17,590 nt of DNA from Dialister sp. UBA7295 (lineage in GTDB: Bacteria > Bacillota > Negativicutes > Veillonellales > Dialisteraceae): the NCBI GenBank assembly GCA_002471975.1, contig DKQZ01000075.1, positions 1 to 17,590 on the forward strand, written 5' to 3'. The position numbers and the translations under genes are program-made. Each line of letters starts with the position of its first letter. Positions within the stretch are counted from its first letter, which is position 1. Shown one piece after another: positions 15,618 through 17,590 of the stretch. The notes under the pieces are model-generated. The model had not been told where the DNA came from. It ran no database searches and was given only the letters and a program-made list of their open reading frames with translations.

Positions 15618-16369
15618 AGAAAATCGCATCCCTCCTTCTGGCTCTTTCCCTTCTGGCGGGAGGGCCCGCCGCAGCTTATGACATACAGGTCCTGGCAGAT
15701 CAGAATCTGCCGGAACGGTTTACTTACAAAGATATACCGGGCACGGAAAAACTTCCTTTCGCGGGGATGGAAGTGCCCTATCACATGGGACAGCTGGCGG
15801 TCAACCTGAACAGAGCAAAGAAATTTTCATCCGGCTACATCGTCCGTACCCGTATTCCTGCCCGGTCCACAGAGGCCATGATGGATTTCTTTGTCATGAA
15901 TCTGGGGCCGGAACAGTGGAAGATATTGTCCAAACTGAACCGTGCTTTCATGGATCCGGAATCGCAGGTCCGGAAGGATATGGAAAAAACCATGCTGGGC
16001 CTTGCCGTGAATGCCATGGGGCCCCTGGCAGAGAAAAATGTAAAAGTGGAAATATCCGGGGAAGAACCGCTCCGGCGGCTTGCAGCCAATGAAGCCTATG
16101 TCCTGACCGCCGGCGCCCGGGTCATTTATGACGAGGAAGGGCTCATCCTGCCGATGTACACGAGAGCGTACCTGTTCCCGAGCTCTGACAGGAAATATCT
16201 GGAAATCCTCATGCTCTTTACTCCCGATGAAGGCAAAGGACCCCTTGTCTATGCCATTGATGACCTGGCCAAGTCGGCAGCCAAAGAAGAACTGCTGGGG
16301 CCGGAGGCCTATAAAGACCTGGGAGAAATCCTGGGCAGCGAGAAAAGAAAGACTGTGAGCAGTCAGTGA
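15614..16369 (+). CDS. Exported protein of unknown function (second of a pair)
   Basis: Encodes 251 residues, family not recognised. The ATG at 15614 overlaps the previous stop (ATGA), typical of translational coupling. The signal peptide is clear: MKK, a hydrophobic core (IASLLLALSLLAGG) and a cleavage site after PAAA, with the mature protein starting about YDIQVLADQ. The region DEEGLILPMY followed by YLFPSSDRKYLEILMLF matches the pattern in the preceding protein, so the two may act together or form a heteromer in the cell envelope. The last codons (TVSSQ and stop) are written in the heptad repeat that starts at 16353, so the present C-terminus may have been set by that repeat. The terminator at 16406-16439 ends the operon. 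Confidence 0.8.
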   Translation: MKKIASLLLALSLLAGGPAAAYDIQVLADQNLPERFTYKDIPGTEKLPFAGMEVPYHMGQLAVNLNRAKKFSSGYIVRTRIPARSTEAMMDFFVMNLGPEQWKILSKLNRAFMDPESQVRKDMEKTMLGLAVNAMGPLAEKNVKVEISGEEPLRRLAANEAYVLTAGARVIYDEEGLILPMYTRAYLFPSSDRKYLEILMLFTPDEGKGPLVYAIDDLAKSAAKEELLGPEAYKDLGEILGSEKRKTVSSQ

Positions 16370-16401
16370 CTGGTTGTCAGCAGCTGGTGATGAGCGGAAA
16401 A
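16353..16401 (+). repeat. Heptad-repeat element F overlapping the end of a gene
   Basis: Units begin at 16353 (CTGTGAG), 16360 (CAGTCAG), 16367 (TGACTGG), 16374 (TTGTCAG), 16381 (CAGCTGG), 16388 (TGATGAG) and 16395 (CGGAAAA). The seventh base is G in the first six units, and units three apart are the most alike, hinting at a 21-bp super-period. It covers the last codons and stop of the upstream gene and is followed four bases later by a terminator hairpin. Unlike most siblings it lacks a final AAGG. Confidence 0.6.
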
Positions 16402-16405
16402 GATT

Positions 16406-16439
16406 CCGGTGGTTCGGTGAGTCGAGCCGCCGGTTTTTT
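16406..16439 (+). terminator. Intrinsic terminator after the exported-protein operon
   Basis: CCGGTGGTTCG (16406-16416) pairs with CGAGCCGCCGG (16423-16433) over 11 bp with two G-T pairs and a 6-nt loop, followed by six T. Confidence 0.9.
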
Positions 16440-16466
16440 GTTGAATTTTTATAAATTCCTTTTAAA

Positions 16467-16485
16467 TGTGACAGATGATGTCACA
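16467..16485. promoter_or_regulatory. Inverted repeat upstream of the small ORFs, possible operator
   Basis: TGTGAC (16467-16472) and GTCACA (16480-16485) form a perfect inverted repeat with a 7-bp spacer. It lies just after a weak promoter-like stretch (about 16438-16466) and upstream of the gene for a small helix-turn-helix protein. The half-site spacing does not fit CRP (TGTGA, 6 bp, TCACA). An autoregulatory operator is a reasonable inference. Confidence 0.35.
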
Positions 16486-16567
16486 GGTCGATGATAGACT
16501 GAAACCGTAAGAGGCAAAGGAGGGATGAAAAGGACAGGAATCTATGGTTTTTAAAGGAAGGGGACCT

Positions 16568-16690
16568 ATGAAGAAAATCACATTCATTATTTCCGTTATG
16601 GCACTCTTTATTTCCATCATCAACCTGTACAACGGGCTTACGGGCCTGGGAGGAGGGCTCCGGCGCCGGGCAGCGGCCGGGGAAAAGTGA
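16568..16690 (+). CDS. 40-residue single-span membrane peptide
   Basis: A small ORF, MKKITFIISVMALFISIINL followed by YNGLTGLGGGLRRRAAAGEK. AAGGAAGGGG lies just upstream of the ATG at 16568; an in-frame ATG at 16544 would add eight residues but has a poorer site. The first 20 residues are a lysine start and one hydrophobic span, followed by a Gly-rich turn and a basic, presumably cytoplasmic, end. It could be a small membrane protein or an uncleaved signal anchor; no family is recognised. It lies 25 bp before the helix-turn-helix gene and is probably co-transcribed with it. Confidence 0.5.
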   Translation: MKKITFIISVMALFISIINLYNGLTGLGGGLRRRAAAGEK

Positions 16691-16715
16691 GCGGCACTTA
16701 AGGCAAAGGAGGACT

Positions 16716-16916
16716 ATGATTATAGACGAGGTCATGACGATCGTAGAAGCGGCCATGCGCTGGCACGTCTCTCCAAATACCCTGAAATCTGCCTGCCGGG
16801 GGCAGAAAGGGTATCCGCCAAGATTCTCCAGGGAAGAATGCCGCCAGTCCGGCAGGGTCTGGCTCCTTACCAGGGCGGGCATGGAAAGACTGTACGGAAA
16901 AGAAACGGGGAAATAA
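16716..16916 (+). CDS. Small helix-turn-helix DNA-binding protein
   Basis: Encodes 66 residues from the ATG at 16716, with AAAGGAGG at the right distance. Residues about 7-27 (MTIVEAAMRWHVSPNTLKSA) read as the helix-turn-helix of an excisionase- or MerR-like domain, in which an AAxxWxVSxxTLK pattern forms the recognition helix. The second half (PPRFSREECRQSGRVWLLTR, then AGMERLYG) fits small stand-alone HTH proteins that I recall from Firmicutes mobile or phage-derived DNA; that family assignment is from memory. It may regulate itself through the inverted repeat at 16467-16485, which is inference. It is followed by the terminator hairpin of heptad element C. Confidence 0.65.
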   Translation: MIIDEVMTIVEAAMRWHVSPNTLKSACRGQKGYPPRFSREECRQSGRVWLLTRAGMERLYGKETGK

Positions 16917-16930
16917 GTGGAAAGGGGAAT

Positions 16931-16942
16931 ACAATAATTACA
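16931..16942 (+). repeat. Internal partial copy of the terminal repeat
   Basis: ACAATAATTACA matches the last 12 bases of the right terminal repeat exactly. It is preceded by GGGG and three other bases, against GGGG and four bases in the full repeat. It could be a decayed element end, or chance in AT-rich DNA. Confidence 0.35.
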
Positions 16943-16971
16943 CAACAAGTAGAAATGCCGGAAATTAAAAA

Positions 16972-17006
16972 GTGATCCGTTCTCAGTTCATAGTGATCAG
17001 TGAAGG
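16972..17006 (+). repeat. Heptad-repeat element C
   Basis: Five units start at 16972 (GTGATCC), 16979 (GTTCTCA), 16986 (GTTCATA), 16993 (GTGATCA) and 17000 (GTGAAGG). Every unit starts with GT and the last is the same GTGAAGG as in element B. A terminator hairpin begins two bases later. Confidence 0.78.
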
Positions 17007-17008
17007 AG

Positions 17009-17039
17009 GCCCGCATCCAATTGGATGCGGGCTGTTTTT
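17009..17039 (+). terminator. Terminator hairpin of heptad element C
   Basis: GCCCGCATCC (17009-17018), AATT, GGATGCGGGC (17023-17032) is a perfect 24-bp palindrome, followed by TG and five T. It can end transcription of the two small genes at 16568-16916. Confidence 0.88.
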
Positions 17040-17077
17040 ATGCACAGTTCTCATAGAAAATGTTTAAATTTTAATAT

Positions 17078-17110
17078 AAAAAGGCCGCCTCTCCTATAAA
17101 AAAGGCGGCC
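17078..17110 (-). terminator. Hairpin with T-run on the minus strand (element C-prime)
   Basis: GGCCGCCT (17083-17090) and AGGCGGCC (17103-17110) form a perfect 8-bp stem with a 12-nt loop. On the minus strand it is followed by five T (17082-17078), so it reads as a leftward terminator. No minus-strand gene is seen to its right within the window. Confidence 0.7.
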
Positions 17111-17132
17111 ACCATAACTGCGAACTGATCAC
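17111..17132 (-). repeat. Heptad-repeat element C-prime (minus strand)
   Basis: Read on the minus strand, units are GTGATCA (17132-17126), GTTCGCA (17125-17119) and GTTATGG (17118-17112), then one base and the hairpin at 17110-17083. It is a shorter inverted relative of element C: the first 18 bases of each (from AGTGATC) differ at only two positions. Confidence 0.7.
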
Positions 17133-17222
17133 TATTTTCCCTAAAGTGCTTCAATCATGATTTTTATTTTGTACCCCTTTTTTATGGAAATTTTCACCCA
17201 AACTGCAAAAATTGGGCGCTGT

Positions 17223-17271
17223 AGAACTGCCATGTGATAAAAATGGGCATTTTTATCACATGGCAGATTCT
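17223..17271. repeat. Long perfect inverted repeat
   Basis: A 19-base arm, CTGCCATGTGATAAAAATG (17227-17245), is followed by GG and then its exact reverse complement (17248-17266). Four more pairs (AGAA with TTCT) extend it if one A at 17267 is bulged out. There is no T-run after the stem, so it is not a standard terminator. It could be a small palindromic element or a binding or recombination site. Confidence 0.8.
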
Positions 17272-17313
17272 CGAAACCTCGCTTCAATTCTTTAAGATTT
17301 CAACGAATCCAAT

Positions 17314-17355
17314 GCTAACGGCTAATGGCTAACGGCTAACTGCTAAACGCTTCCC
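17314..17355. repeat. Heptad-repeat run E
   Basis: Units start at 17314 (GCTAACG), 17321 (GCTAATG), 17328 (GCTAACG), 17335 (GCTAACT), 17342 (GCTAAAC) and 17349 (GCTTCCC). No strong hairpin follows on either side. On the minus strand the run leads into GTTAGCATTGGATTCG, which resembles the AAGG-to-hairpin junction of element H. Confidence 0.75.
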
Positions 17356-17402
17356 TGGGTATATAAGACCATAAGAAAACCTGAATGTTGAATGACTTTT
17401 GT

Positions 17403-17479
17403 TTCGGGAATCTCGGGATTAGTTTCGGGAATCCCGGGAATCTCGGGGCGGTGCGGCGCAACAGTAAAAAGGCGCTGCA
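17403..17479 (+). repeat. Heptad-repeat element D with hairpin
   Basis: Units start at 17403 (TTCGGGA), 17410 (ATCTCGG), 17417 (GATTAGT), 17424 (TTCGGGA), 17431 (ATCCCGG), 17438 (GAATCTC) and 17445 (GGGGCGG). Units repeat best three apart, a 21-bp super-period. After one T comes a 7-bp stem, GCGGCGC (17453-17459) with GCGCTGC (17472-17478), including one G-T pair, with a 12-nt loop. The layout matches A, B and C, although the last unit ends GCGG rather than AAGG. Confidence 0.62.
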
Positions 17480-17570
17480 AAACCTTTATGTAACCATGAT
17501 TCCATAAATCCCTTATCTTAGTGAACGATCAGGGAATCAGCTCCCTGAAGCATAATCAAATATAAAACTT

Positions 17571-17590
17571 GGGGCTGTACAATAATTACA
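17571..17590. repeat. Right copy of the 20-bp terminal inverted repeat
   Basis: GGGGCTGTACAATAATTACA is the exact reverse complement of bases 1-20. The repeated element presumably continues outside the window on this side. Confidence 0.75.

Larger units (their letters stand above)
16917..17590. other. Gene-free region dense in hairpins and repeats
   Basis: No open frame here has a ribosome-binding site or recognisable protein. Structured elements are a 12-bp copy of the terminal-repeat core (16931-16942), convergent heptad-hairpin elements C and C-prime (16972-17132), a long perfect inverted repeat (17227-17266), heptad run E (17314-17355), heptad element D with hairpin (17403-17479), and the right terminal repeat (17571-17590). 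Between 17133 and 17222 and after 17480 only unstructured AT-rich sequence is seen. Confidence 0.65.

Noticed and set aside
16467..16485. A CRP or FNR site in the TGTGAC...GTCACA repeat.
   Set aside because: The spacing between half-sites is wrong (9 bp between TGTGA and TCACA instead of 6) and the FNR core TTGAT is absent.
16525..16554. A nine-codon leader peptide (MKRTGIYGF).
   Set aside because: The strong GGAGG is only one base from the ATG, too close for normal initiation, and no attenuator follows.
1..17590. The whole window as a composite transposon, because of the terminal inverted repeats.
   Set aside because: It carries core rpoBC, has no transposase, and the elements point outward; a contig ending at dispersed repeats is simpler.

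Overview
The window (17,590 bp) looks like chromosomal DNA from an anaerobic Firmicute, most likely a Negativicute (a Dialister, Megasphaera or Veillonella relative). This is inference: the rifampicin-pocket sequence of RpoB is the Gram-positive type, a full pyruvate carboxylase and an LDH/MDH-fold 2-hydroxyacid dehydrogenase suit a fermenter, and strong AAAGGAGG-type Shine-Dalgarno sites are used throughout. No search could be run, so the genus is not fixed.

Layout. 1-342: gene-free DNA with one end of an inverted repeat, two heptad-repeat elements and a bidirectional terminator. 343-774 (minus): a large-conductance mechanosensitive channel, MscL, with a C-terminal zinc ribbon. 1088-2050 (plus): an L-2-hydroxyacid dehydrogenase of the LDH/MDH superfamily, closest by motif to L-2-hydroxyisocaproate dehydrogenase, with its own promoter and terminator. 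2525-5953: pyruvate carboxylase, also a single-gene unit. 6495-14549: rpoB and rpoC, 21 bp apart, with two upstream promoter candidates, a long AT-rich leader and a terminator after rpoC. 14832-16369: two overlapping genes for exported, distantly paralogous proteins of unknown function. 16568-16916: a 40-residue membrane peptide and a 66-residue helix-turn-helix protein. 16917-17590: gene-free DNA packed with hairpins and repeats.

The genes mostly form independent transcription units. The dehydrogenase and pyruvate carboxylase share 2-oxoacid/pyruvate metabolism; rpoBC is housekeeping and stands apart from its usual rplKAJL and rpsLG-fusA neighbours.

The most unusual signal lies between the genes. 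Eight intergenic elements are degenerate tandem repeats with a 7-bp period, each with its own heptad vocabulary (GGATTGG, GAATCAC, GTGATCC, CAGTCAG, GCTAACG, TTCGGGA and so on). In most of them the last heptad has the form GTGAAGG or GGGAAGG and is followed within 1-4 nt by a hairpin whose arms differ from copy to copy. They resemble the short tandemly repeated repetitive (STRR) heptads described in cyanobacteria, but the coupling to a guide-like AAGG and a hairpin is a distinct architecture. A second notable feature is in RpoC, where a module of about 45 residues beside the second zinc site appears to be present three times. The window starts and ends with the same 20-bp sequence in inverted orientation, which suggests it is bounded by copies of a dispersed element.
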